The translations under genes and the position numbers were made by a program. A stretch of 64,000 nucleotides of DNA, from positions 62,001-126,000 of the forward strand of contig NZ_QGGR01000021.1 in NCBI RefSeq assembly GCF_003148685.1, given 5' to 3'. Below the pieces are notes generated by a model that had not been told where the DNA came from, did no database searches, and was given only the letters and a program-made list of their open reading frames with translations. Origin of the DNA: Actinoplanes xinjiangensis. Lineage in GTDB: Bacteria > Actinomycetota > Actinomycetes > Mycobacteriales > Micromonosporaceae. Below, piece by piece: positions 43,733 to 52,673 of the stretch (position 1 is the first letter of the stretch; each line of letters starts with the position of its first letter).

Positions 43733-44533
43733 ATGGATGACACGACCCTGGTTTCCCGCTTTGTTCGCGACGGCTTCGTGAAGCTGGAGGGCGCCGTCGC
43801 ACCGCGCGTGGCAGCGGACTGCGCGCGGCTGCTGTGGCGAGAGACCGGCTGCGACGCGAACGATCCAGCGACGTGGACACAGCCCGTGCACTGGGTGGCC
43901 GGCCGGGCCGACGGGCCGTTCGCCGCCGCTCCCAACTCACCGTTCCTGCATCATGCGTACGACCTGCTCGTCGGCGCGGGACGGTGGGAGCCGCGCTATT
44001 CGCTGGGCTCGTTCCCGCTGCGCTTCCCGCATCCGGAGGAGCCGGACGACGCGGGCTGGCACATCGAGGGCAGCTATCTTCCGGAGGGCGAGAGCTGGTA
44101 CTTCACCAATGTCCGCTCCCGGGACCGGGCACTGCTGATGCTGTTCCTGTTCAGTGAGGTCGGTCCGGAGGACGCACCGACCCGGATCCGGGTGGGCTCA
44201 CACCTCGATGTGCCCAAAGTGCTGGAGAGGTACGGGGAGGACGGCGCCAGCGGACTGACCCTCGCACCGGACCTGGTGGCGGCGTCCGAGCACCGGTCTC
44301 TCGCCCTCGCCACGGGATCTCCGGGCGACGTCTTCCTGTGCCACCCGTTCCTGGTCCACGCGGCGCAGCCGCACCACGGGGCACGGCCGCGCTTCATGGC
44401 CCAGCCGCCGCTGATGCCGGCCGCACCGTACGAACTGGAGCGCCCGGACGGCAGGTACTCCCCCGTGGAGATCGCGATCCGTCGAGGTCTCGGACAGGAC
44501 ACCCCCGTGCCGGACGGGGCTCAGCACCGGTGA
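43733..44533 (+). CDS. PhyH-family Fe(II)/2-oxoglutarate dioxygenase-like protein
   Basis: 266 residues from the ATG at 43733. Opening VSRFVRDGFVKLEGAVAPRV is typical of phytanoyl-CoA dioxygenases. The first iron motif, normally HxD, reads HIE (GWHIEGSYLP); the distal His is in FLCHPFLVHAAQPHHG, followed by RPRFMAQPP with the 2-oxoglutarate Arg. The Asp-to-Glu change may still bind iron. Substrate unknown. Confidence 0.82.
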   Translation: MDDTTLVSRFVRDGFVKLEGAVAPRVAADCARLLWRETGCDANDPATWTQPVHWVAGRADGPFAAAPNSPFLHHAYDLLVGAGRWEPRYSLGSFPLRFPHPEEPDDAGWHIEGSYLPEGESWYFTNVRSRDRALLMLFLFSEVGPEDAPTRIRVGSHLDVPKVLERYGEDGASGLTLAPDLVAASEHRSLALATGSPGDVFLCHPFLVHAAQPHHGARPRFMAQPPLMPAAPYELERPDGRYSPVEIAIRRGLGQDTPVPDGAQHR

Positions 44534-44573
44534 CGTCGCCTGCGGAGTGTGCGGGCAGAGCAGAGGGAGCGCA

Positions 44574-45398
44574 GTGGTTCTGCGGGTGACGGGCCGCAAT
44601 GCGCGGTTCCAGCAGTGGGAGGCGCTCCTCGGCAATCGGTCCAAGCGCCGGCGACGCGGTGAGTTCCTGGTGCAGGGCGTGCGCTCGATCACCATGGCCG
44701 TCGAACACGGTTGGCAGGTCCGGGAGCTGCTCTACGACACCGGCGCTCAGTTGTCCGGCTGGGCCCGCGGGGCGCTGGCCACGGTCCGGGCCGAGAAGAT
44801 CGCCGTCGCCCGGGAACTGATGCATGAACTGGGCGGTAAGGCGTCCACGGTTCCCGAGTTGCTGGCCGTGGTCGCCATGCCGGAGGACGATCTGCGCCGT
44901 ATCCCCGTGGGGTCCACCATGCTCACCGTCGTGTTCGATCGGCCCACCAGCCCCGGAAACATCGGGACCCTGGTGCGGTCGGCCGACGCCTTCGGCGCCT
45001 CCGGCGTCATCGTCACCGGCCACGCCGCCGACGTGTACGACCCGAAGGCGGTCCGGGCGAGCACCGGCTCGCTGTTCGCTCTGCCGGTGGTCCGGGTGCC
45101 CTCCCCGCAGGCGGTCCTGTCCTGGGTGGCTGACGTCCGCGCCACCGGCGTCGGCATGGGAATCATGGGAACCGATGAGCACGGCAGCCTGGACATCGCC
45201 GAGTACGACTTCACGCAACCCACCCTGACGTTGATCGGCAACGAGACCACCGGCCTCAGCTCCGGCTGGCACGAGGCATGTGACCAGCTCGTCCGGATCC
45301 CGATGTCCGGGTCCGCCAGCTCCCTGAACGCGGCGACCGCCGCAGCTGTGGTGCTGTACGAATCGGCACGCCAGCGGGCCGCCGCCACGCGCCGGTAG
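44574..45398 (+). CDS. TrmH/SpoU-family RNA 2'-O-methyltransferase
   Basis: 274 residues from a GTG with GAGGGAG upstream. An N-terminal substrate-binding domain (RRRGEFLVQGVRSITMAVEH) precedes the SPOUT knot. Knot motifs are all present: RPTSPGNIGTLVRSADAFGA (motif 1, Asn and Arg), TLIGNETTGLSSGW (motif 2) and SGSASSLNAATAAAVVLYE (motif 3). It methylates a ribose in tRNA or rRNA; the exact nucleotide is not deducible. Confidence 0.92.
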   Translation: MVLRVTGRNARFQQWEALLGNRSKRRRRGEFLVQGVRSITMAVEHGWQVRELLYDTGAQLSGWARGALATVRAEKIAVARELMHELGGKASTVPELLAVVAMPEDDLRRIPVGSTMLTVVFDRPTSPGNIGTLVRSADAFGASGVIVTGHAADVYDPKAVRASTGSLFALPVVRVPSPQAVLSWVADVRATGVGMGIMGTDEHGSLDIAEYDFTQPTLTLIGNETTGLSSGWHEACDQLVRIPMSGSASSLNAATAAAVVLYESARQRAAATRR

Positions 45399-45434
45399 CG
45401 CATCGACCCCGGCCGGCGCACGGTAGCCGGGTGA

Positions 45435-46376
45435 TCAGTCGGTGGCCTCGGCGGTGACAGCCCAGGTGATCCCACGGGCGGGGTCCTCCATCGCCAGGTG
45501 CAGGAAGTTGCTGTACTCCGCAGGCCTTCGCCAGGTGACGCACCGCAGCCGTTCGACGAAGGCGGGCACCGGGTCCTCCCCCGCCATCATCCGCAGCACC
45601 CGCCATACGGCGAGCCGCCCCATAGCCTGCCCGGTGTCGTGCGGCATGGCGTAGGGCCCGGTCCCGGTGGCCAGGTGCACCAGATGCGGGTACGCCCGGG
45701 CGAACGGCACCTCGGCGGCCCGGCACGTCTCCCGGTCGGCGGCCACCGACGCTGCGGCCTCCCAGGCGGTTCCTTGGACGGCGTACGCCTTGATCGGCTT
45801 GTGCGGGTCGTTCAATCCGTTGAGGACCGGGACCGCGGGATGCTCCACCTGTTCCACGGTGGCCGCCCGCAGCGGGACGCCGCCGGGCAGGTCGTCGATC
45901 AGCCAGCAGGGGAAGCACCACACGTGGCAGCCCGACCTGCCGCCGGTCACATCGTATTCGGGGATGTCCCACTCGGGATCCCAGTGGGCGGACTCCCACG
46001 GCTCCAGCCGCAGCGGGATCTCCGACTCCACGACCCCACGGAGGTCCTCACCGTGCAGGACCCTGGTCTGGGCGACCAGCTCGCGCACACGCGGGTGGGT
46101 CAGGTGCGCAGCGAGCTCACGCCACGGCCGGTGGGCGACCACCTCCCACAGCGGGCCGGAGAAGCCGTGGTCGTCGTCGGGGTGGAGCTCGGCCGCAGCG
46201 ACGGCCAGGGCGGGCGGCGCTTTCAAGGCTACGGCGTGCGCGGCTGCGCGCCGCTCGTCCACCGCGGCCTCGTCATCGTCGCCGCTGCCGTGGGCGGCCA
46301 GGGCGAGAAGCTCCGCCCAGCGGTCCGCTTCCATCAACGACATCCTGGTCCGGTACAGATCATTCCCCGTGTTCAC
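45435..46376 (-). CDS. Hypothetical protein
   Basis: 313 residues from the GTG at 46376, predicted soluble. Segments: RAAAHAVALKAPPALAVAAA, GRSGCHVWCFPCWLIDDLPG (three cysteines), HLVHLATGTGPYAMPHDTGQ and SNFLHLAMEDPARGITWAVT. Third-position GC bias is strong throughout. No family recognised. The C-terminal half reads like a helical scaffold. Confidence 0.65.
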   Translation of the reverse strand: MNTGNDLYRTRMSLMEADRWAELLALAAHGSGDDDEAAVDERRAAAHAVALKAPPALAVAAAELHPDDDHGFSGPLWEVVAHRPWRELAAHLTHPRVRELVAQTRVLHGEDLRGVVESEIPLRLEPWESAHWDPEWDIPEYDVTGGRSGCHVWCFPCWLIDDLPGGVPLRAATVEQVEHPAVPVLNGLNDPHKPIKAYAVQGTAWEAAASVAADRETCRAAEVPFARAYPHLVHLATGTGPYAMPHDTGQAMGRLAVWRVLRMMAGEDPVPAFVERLRCVTWRRPAEYSNFLHLAMEDPARGITWAVTAEATD

Positions 46377-46534
46377 CCGCCCATCCTTGCCGACCGCCCG
46401 GATCCGATGCCAATCCGGGCGGGTCGGTGCCACCGGACACTCCACCACTCGAGAAGGATCAGATCCGCAGCTCAGGCGTTGCCGGATCGGGCCCGCCGCG
46501 CGGCCCGGGTGTCGCAACGGGCGTGCCGGTCACG

Positions 46535-47092
46535 TCACGAGTCCGAGCGGCTCGGCGACCGGAACAGCCACCCGCCGGTGAGCGTCCCGGCGATACCCGC
46601 CACCAGGAAGAAGAACCACCGTGGAAGCTGTTCGGCGGGTTCGCCCCAGCTGCAGGACTCCGGCGTCCAATCGATCGGGATCTGCGCGTCGAGCGGGGGC
46701 AGAACGCCGTCGGAAAATGCGCTCTTGCCCATGCTGCAGGTCACCCGGCCCTGCGAGGTGGCCGCCCGGACCGACACGTAGTACAGATGGCCAAGAGAGT
46801 CCGGCACCACGGTATCGGCGATGGCGGTGACCAGTTCACCGTCGGGCGGGCTGGGCTCGAGGTCGCCGAACAGGCCGACGAGCAGGAAGCTGACGGTCAG
46901 CACGACCCCGAGAACGACAAGCCCGATGCGCGTACGACTCTCGAAGTGCCCCGGCCCGTAGAAGTGGCGTGTATAGAGGTTGATACTCGTGATCCACCTG
47001 CCGAGGTGACGACGCCGTGGGATCCGACCGTTGGGTGGTCCGGCATCCTTTGGGGCGTGACGGATCCGGAGCGGCTTCTCACGTTTGAGCAC
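46535..47092 (-). CDS. Two-span membrane protein, hypothetical
   Basis: 185 residues from a GTG (true start uncertain; it may lie 20-30 codons later). Membrane helices at about 57-76 (GLVVLGVVLTVSFLLVGLFG) and 160-178 (WFFFLVAGIAGTLTGGWLFR) flank an outside loop of about 80 residues with two cysteines. No family recognised. The 264 bases upstream (47093-47356) contain a coding-like plus-strand piece (EALDLNPWHRHAINNCDGEC) but no complete gene. Confidence 0.6.
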   Translation of the reverse strand: MLKREKPLRIRHAPKDAGPPNGRIPRRRHLGRWITSINLYTRHFYGPGHFESRTRIGLVVLGVVLTVSFLLVGLFGDLEPSPPDGELVTAIADTVVPDSLGHLYYVSVRAATSQGRVTCSMGKSAFSDGVLPPLDAQIPIDWTPESCSWGEPAEQLPRWFFFLVAGIAGTLTGGWLFRSPSRSDS

Positions 47093-47356
47093 CGCTGCAC
47101 TGATACGCGGTCACCGCCGACGAGTCGGACCTGCCCCGTACGGAGGCTCTGGACCTCAATCCGTGGCACCGTCACGCGATCAACAATTGCGATGGCGAAT
47201 GCCTGGCGGCCTGCCGGGCACTGACTCGGTCGTTGACCGCAGGCCGGAGCCGGTACGCCATTCCGTGTCACTACCGGACGCGGTGGCGCAATGTCTGGAC
47301 GTCGATCGTAAACCATTCACCGGGCGGGACGCCGTGAGCGGTGGCGTCGCCGCGAC

Positions 47357-47677
47357 TCAGGTCTGCGAGGTGCCGGTGAAAAGGTTGAGCAGGTCGCCGA
47401 TACTGTGGTCGGCCTCGGCGGGATGCCGGAATCGGCCGGTCGGGTTGACGGTGTACTGGTTGCGCCGGCCGACGCGTTCGCGGTGCAGGTAGCCGCCGGT
47501 TTCGAGGTCGGCGACGATGGCTTGGGCGGCGCGTTCGGTGATTCCCACGGCATCGGCGACATCCCGCAGCCGGACCGTCGGTTCCCTGGCGATGGCCAGC
47601 AGCACGTGGGCGTGGTTGGTCAGAAACGTCCACTGCTTCACGGCGTGCGACGGCCGACCCTGAGCTGCCAGAGACAC
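47357..47677 (-). CDS. Winged-helix transcriptional regulator
   Basis: 106 residues from the GTG at 47677 (GGAGAT upstream). HTH and wing: TFLTNHAHVLLAIAREPTVR, LRDVADAVGITERAAQAIVA, then DLETGGYLHRERVGRRNQYT. A DNA-binding domain only, with a short C-terminal helix. MarR- or ArsR-like; no metal-binding cysteines. It is divergent from the riboswitch-terC transcript and may share its promoter region. Confidence 0.8.
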   Translation of the reverse strand: MSLAAQGRPSHAVKQWTFLTNHAHVLLAIAREPTVRLRDVADAVGITERAAQAIVADLETGGYLHRERVGRRNQYTVNPTGRFRHPAEADHSIGDLLNLFTGTSQT

Positions 47678-47816
47678 ACGATCTCCATCCGTACAGTCAG
47701 GCGGGTGCCTCCCGCCACCCCAATGTACGCATATCAAGTCATGAAAACAGTATCGCGGTCTACAAGTCGGCAGACATTCACATACGAAGGATGCTTCGTG
47801 AATAGTGGAACGCGTT

Positions 47817-47918
47817 CGAGGGGAGTGCCCGGCGATCCGCACACCGACGTCAACACGGACATGGACATCCGGGTCCCGGTGTTGCAGCCACCGTCTCGGT
47901 GCCCCGGGGAGGCCTTCG
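47817..47918 (+). ncRNA. yybP-ykoY-type manganese riboswitch
   Basis: Lies 60 bases before terC, the classic target. Closing stem: CGAGGG (47817-47822) with CCTTCG (47913-47918). The conserved 5' element appears as GGGGAGTGCC, the inner loop as GTCAACACGG, the CCGGTGTTG strand follows, and the 3' element is GAGGCCTTC. Length (102) is typical. The 3' element departs from the usual CAAGACC-like form. The assignment rests on motif order and gene context, without a covariance search. Confidence 0.62.
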
Positions 47919-47977
47919 TCCAGCGACGCCGCCCCCCTATCCCCATGGGTCCGGCGTGGGACGAAAGGCCTACCACC

Positions 47978-49082
47978 GTGTCCATGTTTTGGCGGGTCTG
48001 GGCGGTGCTGATGCTGGCCATCGCGGCGATACTCGCGGTGGATCTGTTCCTCCACCGCGACAATCACGTGATCGGTTTCCGCGAGGCCGCCGTGTGGTCC
48101 GGTATCCGGATCCCAGCCGGTCTGTTGTCCGATGTCATCCTGTGGGCGTGGCAGGGCGGCGACGAGGCCGGCACCTACTACGCCGGCTATCTGATCGAGA
48201 AGGCGTTGTCGATCGACAACGTTTTCGTCTTCGCGCTGATCTTCTCCTACTTCGCCGTACCCGCCTCCGTACAGCACAAGGTCCTGTTCTGGGGCGTCAT
48301 CGGCGCCCTGGCGTTCCGGCTGGCGTTCATCTTCGTCGGCGCCGAACTGCTCGAGACCTTCTTCTGGACCGCATACGTGTTCGGCGCGCAACCCTGTCGT
48401 GCGCCTGGTCCGCAAGATCGTCCCGACCGACGCCAACAACCACGGTGACAGGTTCTTCACCCGGATCAGCGGCAAGCGCGTCGCCACCCTGCTCTTCGTC
48501 GTGCTCATCGCGGTCGAGGCCACCGACCTGATCTTCGCCATCGATAGTGTGGCGGCGATCCTGGCCATCACCACCAGCACGTTCATCGTCTGGACCGCGA
48601 ACGCGTTCGCCATCCTCGGCCTGCGCAGCCTCTACTTCTGCCTCGCCGGACTGCTGCGCCGCTTCGTGCACCTGCACTACGGCCTCGCCGTGCTGCTCGC
48701 GTTCGCCGGCATCAAGCTGATCCTGTCCGAGACCCCGGTCGGCAAACTTCCGATCCCGGTCACCCTCGGGGTGATCGTGGTGACGATCGCCGTGTCGATC
48801 GTGTGGAGCCTACGCAGCACCCGCGGCCTTCCCACCGAACTCACCGACGCCGACACCACTGCCTCGGAGTCGGACGGCCGGCAGCCTCGACCGGGACCGC
48901 GACGCCGCGCGGCTGACCCGTCATCCACATCACCCTGTTTCGCCCGACACCGCGCGCCTCAACCACCAGGATTCGCTGCATGGCGGCTTGCCATAGCTTC
49001 AGCAATCCCGGCCGTACATGGCCGGATTCAGGTACCGGCCGGGGGACCCGCCACCGTCCACCAGCCCCCAGCGGGCCGGTGA
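47978..49082 (+). pseudogene. TerC-family membrane protein, broken by internal deletion and frameshift
   Basis: The first part, from GTG 47978 (or ATG 47984), has TerC helices: VWAVLMLAIAAILAVDLFLH, then KALSIDNVFVFALIFSYFAV and ETFFWTAYVFGA. The frame then collapses at about 48383-48393. The next frame resumes as RNPVVRLVRKIVPTD, FVVLIAVEATDLIFAIDSVA and AILGLRSLYFCLAGLLRRFV. In relatives, about 20-25 residues separate VFGA from NPVVRLVRR. A deletion of that piece with loss of frame explains the join. If real, the Mn exporter is dead or made as two halves. Confidence 0.8.
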
Positions 49083-49170
49083 TGACCACGACTAGAACTT
49101 TCGGAGCAGCGCCGGCACCCCCGATGGCGATGGCGACTGGCGGCAAGGCGACCAGGTTTCCTGTCGAGGG

Positions 49171-50451
49171 TCAGCTCGATATGTCGGCGGCGAGGACCGC
49201 CCAGTCGTGACGGATGCCGGCGAGCAGAACCGGCAGATCCGGGAAGGCGGCGGCGTCCGCATGGACGGTGATGTTGAGCCGCCCGGCATAGGAAAGAGTG
49301 ACGACCGATAGCGCCACGTTGCCGACGAGGCTGCCGACCGCCACGACGTCCAGCACTGGAGCGCCGAGCATCGTCACGGTTGCCGGTGGACCGACCATGT
49401 TGCTCTCCATGACCTGGGTCGCCCGCTGATGCCGACTCAACCAGCGGACCACGCCCAGCCGGGCCAGGGCGACCAGGATTCGGTTTCCCGCGGTCACAGA
49501 CTGACTGCGCTTGGCCTCAGCGGTCGATACCGCGAGGTGGCGCAGCCGCTCCGCAGGGCCGGGTTCCGCGATCGGTAACCGGACCAGGAATCCGCCCGTC
49601 CGGTTACCGGTCTCGGGCGCCATTCCGGGCGTCCGCAGGGAGACCGCGACCGAGGTGGTGACGTGCAGTGCGGCCAACGGATCACCCCGACCGTGCAGCA
49701 GCGCGCGGACGCCGCCGGCGGCGAGTGCGAGCACGACATCGTTGACCGTACCGCCGTGCCGGTGAGCGATAGCCTTTGCAGCGGCGAGATCGAGATGCAG
49801 ACACACCACTCGGCGACGTGTCCCCACCAGTGCGTTCAGCGAACTTCGCGGGGCCCACCAGGACCGCGCGAGGATCAGGAGACCGTCGGCCGCATGCCCC
49901 CGGCGATCACCGGGCGGCGGTGTCAGCGGCCGGAACGGCGGTGCCGCCATCGGCTGTGGTGTGGCGCCGAGCAGCGAGGTGATCATCTGGATCGAAGCCA
50001 TCCCGTCAGCGACGACATGGTGCAGCAGGAACACCACGCCGACCCGCCGTTCGGGCAGACCAGGCACCAGCCACAGTCGCCACAGCGGCTGAGAACGCTC
50101 GAAGGGCCGGGCGATCAGCCGGGCGGCCAGGATCAGCAGTGCGTCCTCGCCACCGGTCTCGGTGAGCTCGGCGACCTGGACATGATCCTCGATACGAAAT
50201 CGCGTCACGTTCCGCCATCGCGGCGGTCCGCCGAACAGACCGGGCAGGACAGGCGTCTGACGCAGGCGCGGCACGGCAGGAAGGCGGGAAGCGACAAAGG
50301 AACGAATTTCAGCCGTACGGAGCCGCCCGGCACCGTCGAGCAGCGTATCGCCGTCGAGCACCGCTACCGCGGCCACGTTGACGGGTGTGCCGGCCGTCTC
50401 GACGGTCAGGTTGAGCACGTCCTCGGCGCTGAGCTCCGCCTGCGATCTCAT
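49171..50451 (-). CDS. WS/DGAT-family wax ester synthase/diacylglycerol acyltransferase
   Basis: 426 residues from the ATG at 50451 (GGGAGA upstream). The catalytic motif HHVVADG lies near residue 139. Further family marks are FGGPPRWRNVTRFRIEDHVQ, ARPFERSQPLWRLWLVPGLP, GGTVNDVVLALAAGGVRALL and VMESNMVGPPATVTMLGAPV (PLW, ND and SNxxGP motifs). It esterifies fatty acyl-CoA with diacylglycerol or alcohols to make storage lipid. Mycobacterial members belong to the dormancy regulon, in line with the neighbouring stress genes. Confidence 0.92.
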   Translation of the reverse strand: MRSQAELSAEDVLNLTVETAGTPVNVAAVAVLDGDTLLDGAGRLRTAEIRSFVASRLPAVPRLRQTPVLPGLFGGPPRWRNVTRFRIEDHVQVAELTETGGEDALLILAARLIARPFERSQPLWRLWLVPGLPERRVGVVFLLHHVVADGMASIQMITSLLGATPQPMAAPPFRPLTPPPGDRRGHAADGLLILARSWWAPRSSLNALVGTRRRVVCLHLDLAAAKAIAHRHGGTVNDVVLALAAGGVRALLHGRGDPLAALHVTTSVAVSLRTPGMAPETGNRTGGFLVRLPIAEPGPAERLRHLAVSTAEAKRSQSVTAGNRILVALARLGVVRWLSRHQRATQVMESNMVGPPATVTMLGAPVLDVVAVGSLVGNVALSVVTLSYAGRLNITVHADAAAFPDLPVLLAGIRHDWAVLAADISS

Positions 50452-50821
50452 CACGGTCTCCCTACCCACTGCCGTGCGGACCAGCGCCGGCCCGCCGTAC
50501 AGGTAACCGAGCGCCATCCGGACGAGGCGACGCGCTGCGCCCTCCCCGCCCGGAAGCGGCGTCCGGCCGAACCGGCCAGACCTCCAGAATCCGGTGTAAG
50601 TCGCCTGCGAGAACCCGCCACCGCAGAGTTGCCGTCTTCGCCACACCCGGGGCCGGCGACGGCCCGAAAGCTCTCGGCCCTGTGCCGCGACGCTGTCGCG
50701 CCGGCTTCGAAAGCAGTGACGGTGGCGGCAGGTCCGCCTGATGCCCGGCCGCCGCCCGGCCCGGACGAGCGCTGACCCGGCCGGCCCAGACTCGGTTGCT
50801 CAGGTTCATCGAGAACATCTT
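50452..50821. other. Gene-free stretch upstream of the WS/DGAT gene
   Basis: 370 bases. The WS/DGAT frame stays open upstream (MALGYLYGGPALVRTAVGRE), but nothing identifies this as part of the enzyme. No other coding signal, repeat or clear hairpin. Confidence 0.4.
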
Positions 50822-51184
50822 TCACGTGGCCTTGCCGTGCTCGAACTGCTCGTGGAATTCGAGGAAGGCGTCGTAGGCTCGCGCTCCGTAGACGGTAGCC
50901 GGACCGCCGTTCATCAGGAAGGTGACTCCGATCGTCTCAGCGGCTTCCGCCGGAGTGGCGCCGTGTCGCACAGCGGCGTGGGCGTGGGCGGCGATGCAGC
51001 CGTCGCATTCCTTGCTCACCGCGATCGCCAGCGCGATCAGTTCCTTGGACTTGACGTCGAGCGCGCCCGCGGCGAGCGCGGCATCGTGTAGTTCCTTGTA
51101 GCCGCGATACACCTCCGGAATCGCTTGCCGTAGAGCGCGGGTGGGTCCTCGGAGCTCGTCGCGTACCGCTTTGCCGTTGGTCAT
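50822..51184 (-). CDS. AhpD/carboxymuconolactone decarboxylase-like protein
   Basis: 120 residues from the ATG at 51184 (a second ATG three codons earlier is possible; GGAAGGG serves both). The peroxidase-type motif ECDGCIAAHAHAA gives the CxxC and distal His of AhpD-like alkylhydroperoxidases. Flanking helices: LDVKSKELIALAIAVSKECD and ATPAEAAETIGVTFLMNGGP. Probably a disulphide reductase or peroxidase. Confidence 0.88.
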   Translation of the reverse strand: MTNGKAVRDELRGPTRALRQAIPEVYRGYKELHDAALAAGALDVKSKELIALAIAVSKECDGCIAAHAHAAVRHGATPAEAAETIGVTFLMNGGPATVYGARAYDAFLEFHEQFEHGKAT

Positions 51185-51193
51185 GACATCCAA

Positions 51194-51751
51194 CCCTTCC
51201 GACTGACCGTGGATCGACTTTCAGCATGGGCGCGTGGGCTGGAGTGCGCTGCGGTCATTGGGCGGGAGCCGGCAGGTCGTCGGTCCCAGATCTGCGTCCA
51301 CCTCACCCTTGCCGTCGCAACCGGGCACCGGCGTGAAGGACATCGCCTGCCCCGGTCAAGTCGCGAAATCCACGACCGGAGACCCCGGTCGGCGAATGTA
51401 TGCGGGCCCGCGGGCGACAGTGGCCGACGGGACGGGCCACGCCTGCTCGACGGACGGGAACAACCGGTGGGACATCGCATGGCAGGTTTGCCTGGCCGCC
51501 GGCGCGCCGGCACTTCTCGGGGTGCTGGCCGTTCCCGGGGCGCAATGGCGACATCAACATCACGAACCGGGATTCATCCGACCCGGCAGAACCGCACCGC
51601 GGCCGATGGAAGGGAGCCCCATGCCCATCGCGACAACCGGCCGGTCGCCGCCGCTTCGATCCTTCTCCACGTGGTCTGCACATCGGCTGCACGCCATCAC
51701 CATGCCGGGGAGCAACCGTGAGAGGTGTAAGAAACGAGGAAGGAGAAAGCC
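51194..51751. other. Long leader/intergenic region ahead of the DUF2202 gene
   Basis: 558 bases. Several open frames exist but none has convincing codon bias plus a start. A short hairpin CGACCGG/CCGGTCG is near 51376-51394. A decayed coding piece (AWQVCLAAGAPALLGVLAVP) is near 51480-51540. Otherwise nothing. Confidence 0.4.
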
Positions 51752-52435
51752 ATGAAGGCCATCACCCGTCGAACAGCCACCCTGGTGACAGCCGGCGCGC
51801 TCGGCCTGGGCGGACTCGCGGTCGCGGCACCGGCCCTGGCCGGCGTCGGCCCGTTCGGCCCCGGACCGTCAGCTACCACCACCACCGCCGATCCGTCAGC
51901 CCCTGGTAAGGGTTCCGGGTACGGTATGGGCTCCGGCTATGGCATGGGCTTCGGCGGTGGCACCTGCATGGGGCTGGGCGTCACCGCCGAGCAGGGCACC
52001 CTGACCGACGCCCAGAGGACCACGCTGGCGTCCGTGGTGCAGGAGGAGAAGCTCGCCCACGACCTCTATACGGTGTTCGCCGTCCACTACGACGCGGCGG
52101 TCTTCGACCACATCGCCGTCGCGGAGAGCAGGCATCTGACCGCGGTGCGTGCGCTGCTGCAGCGCTACGGCGCTACCGATCCCACCGCGAACCAGCCGGC
52201 CGGCACGTTCACCGACCCGGCCGTCCAATCCACCTACGACAAGCTGCTCGCACAGGGCAGGCAGAACCTGTCCGCCGCACTGGCCGTCGGACAGCAGGTC
52301 GAACGCACCGACATCGCCGATCTGAAAGCGGCCCTCAACGGCCTGACCGCCCCGGACGTCAAACAGGTGTACACCAGTCTGCTCGCGGCATCCGAGCGGC
52401 ACCTCACCGTCTTCACCCGCTGGGCGAACCGGTAG
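51752..52435 (+). CDS. Secreted DUF2202 ferritin-like protein
   Basis: 227 residues with AAGGAG before the ATG. Signal peptide (LVTAGALGLGGLAVAAPALA), then a Gly/Met/Tyr-rich spacer (GSGYGMGSGYGMGFGGGTCM). The DUF2202 four-helix domain has Glu/His pairs on successive helices: VVQEEKLAHDLYTVFAVHYD, FDHIAVAESRHLTAVRALLQ and LLAASERHLTVFTRWANR. The layout suggests a metal site of the ferritin-like type. A strong hairpin terminator follows. Confidence 0.85.
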   Translation: MKAITRRTATLVTAGALGLGGLAVAAPALAGVGPFGPGPSATTTTADPSAPGKGSGYGMGSGYGMGFGGGTCMGLGVTAEQGTLTDAQRTTLASVVQEEKLAHDLYTVFAVHYDAAVFDHIAVAESRHLTAVRALLQRYGATDPTANQPAGTFTDPAVQSTYDKLLAQGRQNLSAALAVGQQVERTDIADLKAALNGLTAPDVKQVYTSLLAASERHLTVFTRWANR

Positions 52436-52439
52436 AACC

Positions 52440-52477
52440 CGAGGTGGGCGGGGGCGGCCATCCACCCCGCCCACCTC
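52440..52477 (+). terminator. Hairpin terminator after the DUF2202 gene
   Basis: CGAGGTGGGCGGGG and CCCCGCCCACCTCG pair perfectly, directly after the stop codon. No T tract. Beyond it, 52500-52673 contains an orphan coding-like piece (LVVILDTRRNLEAAEARIDG) with no start or recognised family. Confidence 0.65.
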
Positions 52478-52673
52478 GCAAGAAGCGCGGCGTCCGACCA
52501 TCGGGAACATCTCATGTCCATCGCATCCAGGTGCGCCGCCACCGGCTCGTCGTCATCCTCGACACCCGCCGCAACCTCGAGGCCGCCGAAGCCCGCATCG
52601 ACGGTGCCGTGCACAACCAGCTTCAGGACTTGCCCATCCGCCTCGGCGAGGTTCCCGACGGCGCAGACGCCGG

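Noticed and set aside
51209..51721. Plus-strand open frames upstream of the DUF2202 gene
   Set aside because: Arg/Ser-rich composition without consistent third-position bias; no recognisable domain.
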